From: Tillus elongatus
Taxonomy: Eukaryota; Arthropoda; Insecta; Coleoptera; Cleridae
DNA length: 64,000 nucleotides
Direction of reading: 5' to 3'
NCBI GenBank assembly: GCA_964006375.1
Contig: OZ023262.1
Span: 88,299,654 to 88,363,653, forward strand
Shown here: positions 16,870 through 27,430 of the stretch, piece by piece
Numbering within the stretch: position 1 is the stretch's first letter
How the letters are laid out: each line of letters starts with the position of its first letter
Made by a program: the position numbers and the translations under genes
The notes under the pieces: model-generated
Databases searched by the model: none
The model's input: the letters and a program-made list of their open reading frames with translations, nothing else
Told to the model about the DNA's origin: nothing

Positions 16870-16872
<3 letters not shown>
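16528..16872 (+). repeat. TA-core subfamily copy, left TIR to (TA)n
   Basis: It starts with the canonical TCTGGACGCAGCAAGTG terminus. Instead of closing as a 310-bp unit it continues through TTGGCCAACGAACTTAG and TTTTTGAGTTATCGGTG into (TA)n. This is a shortened variant of the family. Confidence 0.65.

Positions 16873-16935
<63 letters not shown>
16873..16935. repeat. (TA)n microsatellite
   Basis: A TA run preceded by a short CACA-rich tract. Confidence 0.95.
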
Positions 16936-16938
<3 letters not shown>

Positions 16939-16994
16939 AAGTAGCCTTTATTCACACAGTAAATAATACAATACTCACGTGCACAATGAAAAAG

Positions 16995-16996
<2 letters not shown>

Positions 16997-17074
<78 letters not shown>
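16997..17074. repeat. (TA)n microsatellite
   Basis: A second TA run about 60 bp after the previous one. Confidence 0.95.
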
Positions 17075-17076
<2 letters not shown>

Positions 17077-17416
17077 TACTTAACAAAAACACAGTTCCAT
17101 GTGCGTAATTAAAATAAAAAAATTAAAAAAACTGTGTGAATTGGGCGAAGTTCAGACGGATGTAAAATCATCCCCTGCTCTACCACTCACGCCCATATGC
17201 AAGACTGGCAGTCAACAGCCAACCCGACAACCTGCTTAAACACCACGCATAATCAGCGACAGTTTCTTTTTGAAGGAACGCACGGGACTGCTCTTAACAC
17301 CATCATTAATACCATTGTATATAGAGTATACCTGATAGGTTACAATGTTAGCCTGTACTTAGGTGGTGATATTAAGCCCTTCGACCGTATGTTAATGTCA
17401 TGAACATCAGTTCTGT

Positions 17417-17729
17417 GTGGTACCTTTCTATCCCAGGGAAACCGGGCGACCTCCCTGTGTAAATGCCTATTCATGGGATGCGGGGCTCTTCCATGGAGGT
17501 CTATTTTCCCTTGCTGCTCGTGGGACCAAACATGGACACGACTTACACAGACCCAATAGAGGAGGTGGCAGGATTCAACCTTCCACTGGAACCTCCAGAG
17601 GGAAAAAACAGGGGAAAGGAAAGTCCACCCCTAGGACGACTACCAAAGGTAGACCCTCCTATAGGAAGCTTGGTTATCGAGCTCCTAAAAAGGAGGAGGA
17701 ACCTGCACCATAATTCCCTTTTCCTTTAA
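17417..17729 (+). CDS. Possible ORF1 remnant upstream of the endonuclease
   Basis: Two overlapping open frames (98 codons from 17417, 88 from 17463) cover a Gly/Arg/Lys/Pro-rich stretch just before the endonuclease ORF. The position and base composition suit the C-terminal part of a retrotransposon gag-like ORF1, but no zinc knuckle is visible and neither frame is clearly favoured. A fragment or a 5' leader is equally possible. Confidence 0.3.
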
Positions 17730-17780
17730 GCTCCTTAACCTACTCCTTTATTCTCTATACACTCCTATATTCCTACCCCA

Positions 17781-18527
17781 ATGCCCACCAACTTAAGGTG
17801 CATTCAAGCTAATCTGCATCATGCTAAGGCTGCGACATACCTCCTTAGCATGAAATTAAAGGAAGAGCAAATAGATATTGCTCTTCTCCAAGAGCCCTGG
17901 ACCGCTAATTCGGAACGAACAAAAGGGCTGGGTAACACTTCTGGTAAGATAGTAGAGGTGGGCTCTGGTACTAACCCCAGAGCCTGTATCTGGATCAGAA
18001 ACAACTTGCAGTATTTTATACTTTCAGAGTACTGCACCAAGGACATGGCATCCATCCATCTCGTGATCACATCCGGGGGGACCAGGCTGGAAGTAGTGGC
18101 CTGTTCGGCCTATTTCCCTGGAGACAGAGATGCAGAACAACCACCTCCAGCAGAGGTGCGGAAATTGATCGCCTACTGCAAGAGGAACAATTATCACCTC
18201 GTAATGGGGTGTGATGCGAACTCCCATCACTTGGTTTGGGGGAGCACGGACACTAACAGACGAGGTGAATCATTATTTGAATACATTTTAGGGGAGGAGC
18301 TGGTTGTCAACAACATAGGCTCGGAACCCACCTTTCTTACAGCTAACCGGAGAGAGGTTTTAGATCTTACGATCAGCTCAAGGCTTTTGAGCTCAAAAAT
18401 TCTCAAATGGAGGGTGTCGTCTGAACCCTCATGTTCAGACCATGCCCATATCCTATTTGAAATTGAAACAGGCCCTACACCTGTGTTAGAGTATCGGGAC
18501 CCGAGGAGGACGGATTGGGAGGGATAA
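17781..18527 (+). pseudogene. Apurinic-like endonuclease domain of the LOA/R1-type ORF2
   Basis: The 248-codon frame starts at ATG 17781 with CIQANLHHAKAAT, the N-terminal EN motif. Catalytic signatures follow in order: LLQEPW (Glu, near residue 37), GCDANSHH (Asp/Asn, near 143-146) and SCSDHAHILFE (SDH, near 216-219). In the family this domain nicks target DNA to prime reverse transcription. The frame ends at TAA 18525 right after TDWEG. The homologous sequence goes on in another frame, so a frameshift rather than a natural end stops it. Confidence 0.88.
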
Positions 18528-19110
18528 AAACAGTCCCTCGCCGGCAGACTTGGGTCCGCAATCCCCACAGTAAGGGATCTCTGCCTATCACGAAAACTGT
18601 CCACTGAGGTCAAAGAGAGACAGTCGGGGGTCTACTTGGTGGAATAATAACCTCGATAAACTACGAAGAGAAGTTAGACGTCTCTTCAATCGTGCTAAGA
18701 TTACAGGCAACTGGGAGCAATATAAAACTGCTCTAACACATTATAATAAAGAGATCAGGAACGCTAAGAGGGAGTCCTGGAGGAGGTTCTGCGGGGACAT
18801 TAATAATTTGCCCAGCAGCGCCAGAATCCACAGGATTCTCTCACGCGACCGTGTACAGGAACTGGGATCGATAAAACGACCAGATGGTTCCTTTACTGAA
18901 TCTCGGAAAGAAACGTTAGAGCTCTTAGCACACACACACTTCCCAGATTGTCTGATCCTGAGCAACGGAGAGGTCCTACCAGCTGAGGGACGATTTAAAC
19001 GCCCCCAAAGGGAGGACTGGCTAGTTGCTCGGAGAATAGTTACAGCCTCGGCAGTGGAGTGTGCTGTGAATCATTTCCAGCCATTCAAGTCGCCAGGGGA
19101 GGATGGGGTG
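18528..19110 (+). pseudogene. EN-RT linker of the LOA/R1-type ORF2
   Basis: After a frameshift the ORF2 continues with LAGRLGSAIPTVRDL, then WWNNNLDKLRREVRRLFNRA, RRFCGDINNLPSSARIHRIL and RFKRPQREDWLVARRIV. It ends at SPGEDGVV where the foldback element begins. These are the usual linker motifs before the RT of this retrotransposon group. Confidence 0.8.
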
Positions 19111-19131
19111 GTAGGTAATGCGGCACTTTGA

Positions 19132-19340
19132 GCAGACAGTGACGTCACAGGAAGTGACGTCACGGCGCCGGCGCCACGCCCTGGCGCCGGCGCCACGCCC
19201 TGGCGCCTGCCCTGGCGCCGGCGCCACGCCCTGGCGCCACGCCCTGGCGCCTGCCCCCGGTGCCTGCCCCGGCGCCTGCCCCGGCCCCGGCGCCAGCCCC
19301 GGCGCCGGCGCCCAGCCACGCCCTGGGCCAGACAGTCACA
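19132..19340. repeat. G+C-rich terminal array with TGACGTCA palindromes (left)
   Basis: Two TGACGTCAC/GTGACGTCA palindromes are followed by about 160 bp built from GGCGCC, GGCGCCGGCGCC and ACGCCCTGGCGCC words. This is extreme G+C content in an A+T-rich region. The array is mirrored at 28135-28345. Arg/Ala/Pro-rich open frames on both strands are a by-product of the composition. Confidence 0.9.
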
Positions 19341-19481
19341 TCCGTGTTATTCTGCATTCTAAGGTCATTGACCTGTCTAGGAAACTTTGACGTCACACGA
19401 CTTGGGCCAGACAGTCACATGCAAACATTCCAAAGTGTCTAACATATTACTTTAAATTATTATATTTTGAAAAAAACCATT

Positions 19482-19556
19482 TGGAGCAGGTGAGTTTCGA
19501 ACCCCGGGCACTCAGATGGGAGGCAACGATGCTACCCGTTAAGCTAAGCAGACGCT
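19482..19556 (-). tRNA. tRNA-like sequence (left arm), probably a pseudogene
   Basis: On the minus strand TAGCTTAACGG matches the pol III A box and GGTTCGAAACT nearly matches the B box, 40-odd bases apart. A short D-stem (GCT/AGC) can be drawn and CTCCCAT would sit in the anticodon loop. The acceptor and T stems do not close, so I do not believe it is a functional tRNA. It may act as an internal pol III promoter. An identical copy is at 27909-27983. Confidence 0.45.
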
Positions 19557-20039
19557 TGTTAATTTATTGTTTTAGGTTGGTATATATATATACGACTTTT
19601 AATTACAAACAAACCATACATGTAACATAATTAAAGTTTATTATTAGACAAATGGATGATTTACAAAATAATAATTAATATTAGAGGCGGAACCAAAACG
19701 GAGGAACCAAAATGGCGGAAAATGGCGGGATGAAAGATGGCGGTCTAACCTGTGATACATTAAGCTGACATCCCTGACATTATAAAATGGCGGCTTTCGT
19801 TCTTAAAGATGGTGCGCTGATGAAGATGGTTGAAGACTCCATTATTTAAAGTTACGTCACCCCAACCTTTAGAGCCGACAAATGAGAGTGTAGACATAAG
19901 ACATAATAATTAATATGTTTAATATTAGACAGACTAGAACGTCACAATTGTTATATGGGTAGGTTCTAAAAATAACACACAGAGGTCGCTGGCAAAACAA
20001 AAGAAGGAAGTTCAGAAACAAAATAGACAACAGGTTCAA

Positions 20040-20990
20040 CCGTGAGATGTACGATGGAACCAATACATGCACGGTGTTAAGGAGGCCAAATCAAATTGGA
20101 ATATACAATAAAATGGCCACTTCCGGTCTAAACTTTTAAATCGTTATATCTTTTTGAAGGACAAGTGATAGAAAGGAACTGACTTCAAAAATGTATGTTT
20201 CGTAACAAGGTCTACAAGAAAATGAGATAAAAAACTTTAAACCCTTATCGCGGAAGATCCGTGAGATGTACGAGAGAACCAACACATGCACGGTGTTAAG
20301 GAGGCCAAATCAAAGTGGAATATACAATAAAATGGCCACTTCCGGTCTAAACTTTAAATCGTTATATCTTTTCAACGACAAGTGATAGAAATGAACCGAC
20401 TTCAAAAATATATCGTTTCATAACAAGCTCTACAAGAAACTGAGATAAAAAACTTTAAACCCTTATCGCGGAAGATCCGTGAGATGTACGAGAGAACCAA
20501 CACATGCACGGTGTTAAGGAGGCCAAATCAAATTGGTATATACAATAAAATGGCCACTTCCGGTCTAAACTTTAAATCCTTGTATCTTTTCAACGACAAG
20601 TGATAGAAATGAACCGACTTCAAAAATATATCGTTTCATAACAAGCTCTACAAGAAACTGAGATAAAAAACTTTAAACCCTTATCGCGGAAGATCCGTGA
20701 GATGTACGATAGAACCAACACATGCACGGTGTTAAGGAGGCCAAATCAAATTGGAATATACAATAAAATGGCCACTTCCGGTCTAAACTTTAAATCGTTA
20801 TAACTTTTCAACGGAAAGTGATAGAAAGGAACCGACTTCAAAAATGTATGTTTCGTAACAAGGTCTACAAGAAACTGAGATAAAAAACTTCAAACCCTTA
20901 TCTCGGAAGATCGGCGAGATGTACGATAGAACCAACACATGCACGGTGTTCAGCAAGTCAAACTCTATTAACATATCCAATAAAAATGTT
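20040..20990 (+). repeat. Tandem array, about 219-bp period (left arm)
   Basis: The landmark GGAGGCCAAATCAAA recurs at about 20081, 20300, 20518 and 20737, giving four units and a diverged fifth. Each unit also carries TGGCCACTTCCGGTCTAAAC, ACATGCACGGTGTTA and TTATCGCGGAAGATCC. The array is mirrored at 26490-27430. Confidence 0.9.
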
Positions 20991-21118
20991 ACTTCCGGTA
21001 GACACTTCCGGTATAGCTATTCTTAGAGCTACATACATGTGTGACACCTCAAAATAATCGTCTTGTTGAACAGAAGAAAGAAATATAGTTTTTAAGGAAA
21101 TCAAAACAAGTTGTGTTA

Positions 21119-21500
21119 ACATCTAAAAACAACACACTCTCTCTTAGACTTAATGAAGTTACTTTCAGAGAAATTTTCAAGCTTACCATGAGGACCAGTA
21201 TTCAATGGCGTATTTAAATGTTGACTACATCAAGTGATGCGTGCTACAGACAAATTTTAGTACACCCTCTTAGACTTATTGAAGTTGACGGCACAGGCAG
21301 CTGTCAAGCGTCATCTAAAAACAACACACTCTCTCTTAGACTTAATGAAGTTACTTTCAGAGAAATTTTCAAGCTTACCATGAGGACCAGTATTCAATGG
21401 CGTATTTAAATGTTGACTACATCAAGTGATGCGTGCTACAGACAAATTTTAGTACACCCTCTTAGACTTATTGAAGTTGACGGCACAGGCAGCTGTCAAG
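21119..21500 (+). repeat. Direct duplication of a 191-bp block (left arm only)
   Basis: The block from CATCTAAAAACAACACACTC to GGCAGCTGTCAAGCG occurs twice in a row here and only once in the right arm (about 26160-26343). The arms have therefore diverged in copy number while staying near-identical in sequence. Confidence 0.85.
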
Positions 21501-21849
21501 CGTACCTAACAAACCAAAGTAAATATGTCTTGAAGAACAGTCTTGAATTGCCCTAAACCAACACATCTCTATCATTTCAGAGTAACCAGTTAAACTAAGT
21601 ATCTTGAAGTGTAGCTTTTATGTTTATGAGATATAAAATAAGAAAACCAAAGAGTTAATTGTCTATTACAACAACAAGTAGAAGGGGTTGACTTGGTACC
21701 TACAGCTGTTACATACTTGGTAAAAAATGGGGTGCCACTAGCATTTCAGAGTAATTTTAATCATGCAACACTCTAACTGTCTTGAGATGTAGCTTTATGT
21801 GTTAATGGGTGGAAATAACAAAACTAAAGAGTTGATTGTCTATTACAAC

Positions 21850-22250
21850 TGTCAGCTAAAGAAGCATTTAGGTAGCCGGAATACCGATATCCTAAATATT
21901 TCAAGAGTAATCTTAGTCATACAACACTCTTAACTAACTGTCTTGAGATGTGACTTTATGTGTCATTGGTTGGAAAATAAGAAAACTAAAGAGTTGATTG
22001 TCTATTACAACTGTCAGCTGAAGGAACATGTTGGGTTATCGGAATACCGATAACGCCAAATGTTCCAACCGAAGGAGCCCACTTAGAGTCATCTCCAGGG
22101 GCTCGGGTTGATTGCCTATTACAACAGTCAGCTAAAGGAACATTTGGGTTATCGGAATACCGATATGCCAAATGTTCCAACCGAAGGAGCCCACTTAGAG
22201 TCACATCTAGGGGGCCGGAATACCGGCCCCCTAGATGTGTCGGAAGCAAC
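21850..22250. repeat. Series of small hairpins with CGGAATACCG core (left arm)
   Basis: Short inverted repeats share the loop AATA: GCCGGAATACCGAT near 21883, ATCGGAATACCGAT near 22036 and 22151, and a longer one at about 22208-22236 whose arms are CTAGGGGGCCGG and CCGGCCCCCTAG. Repeated flanks (TTGATTGTCTATTACAAC, CAGCTAAAGGAACATTTGG) show the hairpins arose by tandem copying. They are mirrored at 24530-25790. Confidence 0.85.
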
Positions 22251-22671
22251 ATCTCAACTAACGCCTACAACCGCTACATACTTGGTGGACTTTGGTGGAA
22301 CACAGACTGAAAACAACTTGATATCTGGTACATATGTCTGTAAAGATTTCATTCTAAATTTAGCCTGTTGGATATCCAATCATTTCTATGAAAAGTGCAA
22401 CCAACCAACTAACCAACCACCCAACCAACCAACCAATGGGCCACGCAAGAATGAATCACTTATCATGAATTTGCAAACAAACAAGGAACCTGGCAGTCAT
22501 TGGGTTGCAGTTAAGAAACGTGGTGACACAGCCGTGTACTTTGACTCATATGGAAACTTGAAGCCACCAGTTGAGCTGCAGCGTTATCTCAAAGACTCTA
22601 CTCTAATGTACAATCATGATGTGTATCAGAAATATAATACTTATAATTGTGGTCATTTATGTTTAGACTGA
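22165..22671 (+). pseudogene. Adenain-like (C5) cysteine protease, truncated
   Basis: From the first in-frame ATG the frame has 168 codons. The first 60 or so lie in the left arm's hairpin repeats and look non-native. Protease similarity begins near ILNLACWISNHF. The catalytic set of the adenovirus/Polinton protease family is readable: His112 in GSHWVAV, Asp127 in YFDSYG, Gln155 in VYQKY and Cys162 in NCGHLCLD. In Polintons and related viruses this enzyme matures virion proteins. The frame stops straight after the Cys motif, about 30-40 residues short of the usual end. A CCAA repeat (22400-22436) inserts an Asn-Gln-Pro stretch. The relationship is clear; function is doubtful. Confidence 0.75.
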
Positions 22672-22832
22672 CCCGACCATTCCACTACCCGACTCTTAGC
22701 TGACCCGACTGGTCCACCACCTTGTCATGGAGCTAACCCGGTATAACCTGGGCACATGCACCACCGTTTCTTGTGACGTCACTCGCTTCCAGCATCGTTT
22801 TTATTTATAGCGTCAGCTGTAACTGACCTGGA
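22672..22832. other. Non-coding centre, GACCCGAC repeats
   Basis: Several TGACCCGAC or CTACCCGAC words over about 60 bp, then unassigned sequence. Confidence 0.5.
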
Positions 22833-23225
22833 TGGTTAATCACCTAACCTGGCCGCATCTATTTTTAAAAATTGTTCAAAGTCCATGTAGGCTGCCTCAT
22901 GGTCATCGTAGATGTGTTTTAAATTGTTTTCTTCTTGTTTGACTTAAAAACATTCAGCTTGTGTTCCGCAAAAGAGTGACTGTTACACATTTGCTAGACA
23001 TGTGTTAGACATATGTCTGCCCTATTAGACAGGTTAATCAACTAACCTGGCCGCATCTATTTTTAAAAATTATTCAAAGTCCATGTAGGCTGCCTCATGG
23101 TCATCGTAGATGTGTTTTAAATTGTTTTCTTCTTGTTTGACTTAAAAACATTCAGCTTATGTTCCGCAAAAGAGTGACTGTTACACATCTGCTAGACATG
23201 TGTCAGACATATGTCTGCCCTATTA
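22833..23225 (+). repeat. Two direct copies of a 199-bp repeat
   Basis: GGTTAATCAnCTAACCTGG starts both copies (22833 and 23032). Each runs through GGCTGCCTCATGGTCATCG and CATATGTCTGCCCTATTAG. A third, partial copy lies near 23710-23822. Confidence 0.85.
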
Positions 23226-23445
23226 GACAGCTGTGTTAGACAGCTGTGTTAAACAGCTGTGTTAGACAGCTGTATTAGACAGCTGTGTTAGACAGCTGTG
23301 TTAGACAGCTGTGTTAGACAGCTGTGTTAAACAGCTGTGTTAGACAGCTGTATTAGACAGCTGTGTTAGACAGCTGTATGACAGCTGTATGACAGCTGTA
23401 TGACAGCTGTCTGTCATGTCAGACGGCTGTATGACAGCTGTCGTT
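23222..23445 (+). repeat. Short tandem array of CAGCTG palindromes
   Basis: Units of 13 bp (GACAGCTGTGTTA with small changes) repeat about a dozen times, then change to 11-bp TATGACAGCTG units. The CAGCTG hexamer is an E-box-type palindrome. Some units continue from the end of the preceding 199-bp repeat. Confidence 0.9.
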
Positions 23446-23449
23446 GTTG

Positions 23450-24045
23450 TCTGTTGAATATTAAGACGTGAAGCGTCCACTAAGGTTCAGTCGTTAACCA
23501 ACGGTGAAGGTGAAAACAATAAGTTGTGTTGTCTGTGTTGTTTGTCGAATATTAAGTCGAGGAGCGTCCACTAAGGTTCAGTCGGTAGCCAACAGTGAAG
23601 GTGAAAACAATAAGTTGTGTTGTCTGTGTTGTTTGTCGAATATTAAGACGAGGAGCTTCCGCTAAGGTTCAGTCGGTAGCCAACAGTAAAGGTGAAGACT
23701 GACCTGGATGGTTGATCAACTAACCTGGCCGCATCTATTTTTAAAAATTGTTCAAAGTCCATGTCGGCTGCCTCATGGTCATCGTAGATGTGTTTTAAAT
23801 TGTTTTCTTCTTGTTTGACTCAGAAGCGTCCACTAAGGTTCAGTCGTTAACCAACAGTGAAGGTGAAAACAATAAGTTGTGTTGTCTGTGTTGTTTGTCG
23901 AATATTAAGACGAGGAGCTAAGGTTCAGTCGGTAGCCAACAGTGAATGTGAAAACAATTAGTACCTGCTAAACTTTAGTCTTTAATAAACACGAGGCTAA
24001 ACTTCGGTCCTTTAACCAACACAGTCAGTTGTGTAGCACGAAACA
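23450..24045 (+). repeat. Direct repeats upstream of the polymerase-associated ORF
   Basis: The phrase GTCCACTAAGGTTCAGTCG and its flanks (AAGGTGAAAACAATAAGTTG, TTGTTTGTCGAATATTAAG) recur at about 23475, 23565, 23660 and 23825, with a shortened copy near 23920. The stretch leads directly to the ORF at 24046 and may include its promoter; no TATA box can be singled out. Confidence 0.7.
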
Positions 24046-24432
24046 ATGGCATTCCAAATACTTGAAGATACAGTGACCTCCAATAAGAAGTTTAAACTTG
24101 ATAGACGAAGCGTATGCTTTAGACTACAAGATATACCTGACGATGTCAACGATCCAGAGAAGTGGGTCAAAGATCGTATTAAAGATATTGTGAGTCATAT
24201 AGTCCATGATGTCGATCCCGAAGACAGAGTGGGGTTTACCTTTAGCTCGGAGGGGTTCGACAAGGGGGCTGCCCATCTCCCATTTCGTAAAGCAAAGAAT
24301 GTTGTTTTCGAAGACGTCTGGCACCTACTGAGTAAGATATACCAGAGTAAAGGACCTGGTTTTCGTTCTGATACATTTAGAATGACGATGACTCAAGTGA
24401 AAACCGCTAAGCCTTTAATACATGTCAATTAA
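24046..24432 (+). pseudogene. Polinton/adintovirus polymerase-associated N-terminal domain, truncated
   Basis: A 128-codon frame starts at an ATG with the favourable context AAACAATGG. The layout resembles the conserved N-terminal module annotated before or within Polinton-type protein-primed DNA polymerases: FQILEDT near the start, SVCFRLQDI, PEKWVKDRIKDIV, DPEDRVGFTF, HLPFRKAKNVVFEDVWHLL and a final RMTMTQVKTA strand. The match is from memory of the family's pattern and is the weaker of the two gene calls. The frame ends at 24432, only 8 bp before the right arm starts, where the family would continue. The deletion or inversion that made the foldback therefore probably cut the gene. Confidence 0.6.
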
Positions 24433-24529
24433 ATATCTTATCTTTACAGACATATGTACCAGATATCAAGTTGTTTTCAGTCTGTGTTCCACCAAAGTCC
24501 ACCAAGTATGTAGCGGTTGTAGGCGTTAG

Positions 24530-25790
24530 TTGAGATGTTGCTTCCGACACATCTAGGGGGCCGGTATTCCGGCCCCCTAGATGTGACTCTAAGTGGGCTC
24601 CTTCGGTTGGAACATTTGGCATATCGGTATTCCGATAACCCAAATGTTCCTTCTGTGTTCCACCAAAGTCCACCAAGTATGTAGCGGTTGTAGGCGTTAG
24701 TTGAGATGTTGCTTCCGACACATCTAGGGGGCCGGTATTCCGGCCCCCTAGATGTGACTCTAAGTGGGCTCCTTCGGTTGGAACATTTGGCATATCGGTA
24801 TTCCGATAACCCAAATGTTCCTTTAGCTGACTGTTGTAATAGGCAATCAACTCTTTAGTTTTCTTATTTTCCAACCAATGACACATAAAGCCACATCTCA
24901 AGACAGTTAGTTAAGAGTGTTGTATGACTAAGATTACTCTTGAAATATTTAGAATATCGGTATTCCGGCTACCTAAATGCTTCTTTAGCTGACAGTTGTA
25001 ATAGACAATCAACTCTTTAGTTTTCTTATTTTTCATATATCACACTTTTTAATTTTATTTTACACTATCGAAAATTAAATTATGTCATCCTACGGAAATA
25101 ACACCCAGATTACATTCCAAGGTCACAAACACCAACTGACAGATCTCATTTTACTGTAAAGACAGACAATTTTCAAATTAGTTAACTTGCTGTAGTGTAC
25201 ACTTGAGTAAATATATTATATTTTTATATTTTACCACTGTTTTTATTATTAATAACACCTTGTCCATACCTGACTCCCAGCAAAATAATTCAATCTATTT
25301 GCATTTAAACACCGTTATAATTATGTCCAGGGTTGACTTAAATGTCCAGAGGTAGACTTGACTGTCCATAGTAGACTACAAAATTTACATGTATTTACGC
25401 AGAAATAAAAATTGTTGCATTTTTCATAAAAATGATTGGTTATCCAACAAGCCAAATTTAATACCAAATATACTAAAGTCCAACAAGTATTTAGCGGTTG
25501 TTGGTGTTAATTGAAATGTTGCTTCCGACACTTCTAGGGCATCGGTATTCCGAGCCCCTGGAGATGACTCTAAGTGGGCTCCTTCGGTTGGAACATTTGG
25601 CGTTATCGGTATTCCGATAACCCAACATGTTCCTTCAGCTGACAGTTGTAATAGACAATCAACTCTTTAGTTTTCTTATTTTCCAACCAATGACGCATAA
25701 AGTCACATCTCAAGACAGTTAGTTAAGAGTGTTGTATGACTAAGATTACTCTTGAAATATTTAGGATATCGGTATTCCGACTACCTAAAT
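24530..25790. repeat. Series of CGGTATTCCG hairpins (right arm)
   Basis: These are the complement of the left-arm series. Hairpin cores occur near 24553, 24622, 24733, 24797, 24957, 25547, 25608 and 25771, about twice the number in the left arm. Confidence 0.85.
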
Positions 25791-26489
25791 GCTTCTTTAG
25801 CTGACAGTTGTAATAGACAATCAACTCTTTAGTTTTGTTATTTCCACCCATTAACACATAAAGCTACATCTCAAGACAGTTAGAGTGTTGCATGATTAAA
25901 ATTACTCTGAAATGCTAGTGGCACCCCATTTTTACCAAGTATGTAACAGCTGTAGGTACCAAGTCAACCCCTTCTACTTGTTGTTGTAATAGACAATTAA
26001 CTCTTTGGTTTTCTTATTTTATATCTCATAAACATAAAAGCTACACTTCAAGATACTTAGTTTAACTGGTTACTCTGAAATGATAGAGATGTGTTGGTTT
26101 AGGGCAATTCAAGACTGTTCTTCAAGACATATTTACTTTGGTTTGTTAGGTACGCTTGACAGCTGCCTGTGCCGTCAACTTCAATAAGTCTAAGAGGGTG
26201 TACTAAAATTTGTCTGTAGCACGCATCACTTGATGTAGTCAACATTTAAATACGCCATTGAATACTGGTCCTCATGGTAAGCTTGAAAATTTCTCTGAAA
26301 GTAACTTCATTAAGTCTAAGAGAGAGTGTGTTGTTTTTAGATGTTAACACAACTTGTTTTGATTTCCTTAAAAACTATATTTCTTTCTTCTGTTCAACAA
26401 GACGATTATTTTGAGGTGTCACACATGTATGTAGCTCTAAGAATAGCTATACCGGAAGTGTCTACCGGAAGTAACATTTTTATTGGATA

Positions 26490-27430
26490 TGTTAATAGAG
26501 TTTGACTTGCTGAACACCGTGCATGTGTTGGTTCTATCGTACATCTCGCCGATCTTCCGAGATAAGGGTTTGAAGTTTTTTATCTCAGTTTCTTGTAGAC
26601 CTTGTTACGAAACATACATTTTTGAAGTCGGTTCCTTTCTATCACTTTCCGTTGAAAAGTTATAACGATTTAAAGTTTAGACCGGAAGTGGCCATTTTAT
26701 TGTATATTCCAATTTGATTTGGCCTCCTTAACACCGTGCATGTGTTGGTTCTATCGTACATCTCACGGATCTTCCGCGATAAGGGTTTAAAGTTTTTTAT
26801 CTCAGTTTCTTGTAGAGCTTGTTATGAAACGATATATTTTTGAAGTCGGTTCATTTCTATCACTTGTCGTTGAAAAGATACAAGGATTTAAAGTTTAGAC
26901 CGGAAGTGGCCATTTTATTGTATATACCAATTTGATTTGGCCTCCTTAACACCGTGCATGTGTTGGTTCTCTCGTACATCTCACGGATCTTCCGCGATAA
27001 GGGTTTAAAGTTTTTTATCTCAGTTTCTTGTAGAGCTTGTTATGAAACGATATATTTTTGAAGTCGGTTCATTTCTATCACTTGTCGTTGAAAAGATATA
27101 ACGATTTAAAGTTTAGACCGGAAGTGGCCATTTTATTGTATATTCCACTTTGATTTGGCCTCCTTAACACCGTGCATGTGTTGGTTCTCTCGTACATCTC
27201 ACGGATCTTCCGCGATAAGGGTTTAAAGTTTTTTATCTCATTTTCTTGTAGACCTTGTTACGAAACATACATTTTTGAAGTCAGTTCCTTTCTATCACTT
27301 GTCCTTCAAAAAGATATAACGATTTAAAAGTTTAGACCGGAAGTGGCCATTTTATTGTATATTCCAATTTGATTTGGCCTCCTTAACACCGTGCATGTAT
27401 TGGTTCCATCGTACATCTCACGGTTGAACC
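26490..27430 (-). repeat. Tandem array, about 219-bp period (right arm)
   Basis: The mirror of 20040-20990, with the same number and order of variant units. Confidence 0.9.

Larger units (their letters stand above)
19114..22346 (+). repeat. Left arm of the foldback element (3.2 kb)
   Basis: The reverse complement of this stretch is found at 24441-28384. Order from the outside: TGACGTCA palindromes, G+C-rich GGCGCC array, tRNA-like sequence, GGCGG/AATGGCGG words, the 219-bp tandem array, two copies of a 191-bp block and a series of CGGAATACCG hairpins. It is 711 bp shorter than the right arm because of differing repeat copy numbers and an extra segment in the right arm. Confidence 0.9.

Noticed and set aside
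17197..17403. 68-codon frame upstream of the LOA/R1-type element as a gene
   Set aside because: No domain, and it probably lies in the retrotransposon's 5' leader or flank.
19482..19556. Functional tRNA gene
   Set aside because: The acceptor and T stems do not pair, so only a tRNA-like or pseudogene call is supportable.
23222..23445. CRISPR-like array
   Set aside because: Units are 11-13 bp with no unique spacers, and the context is eukaryotic.
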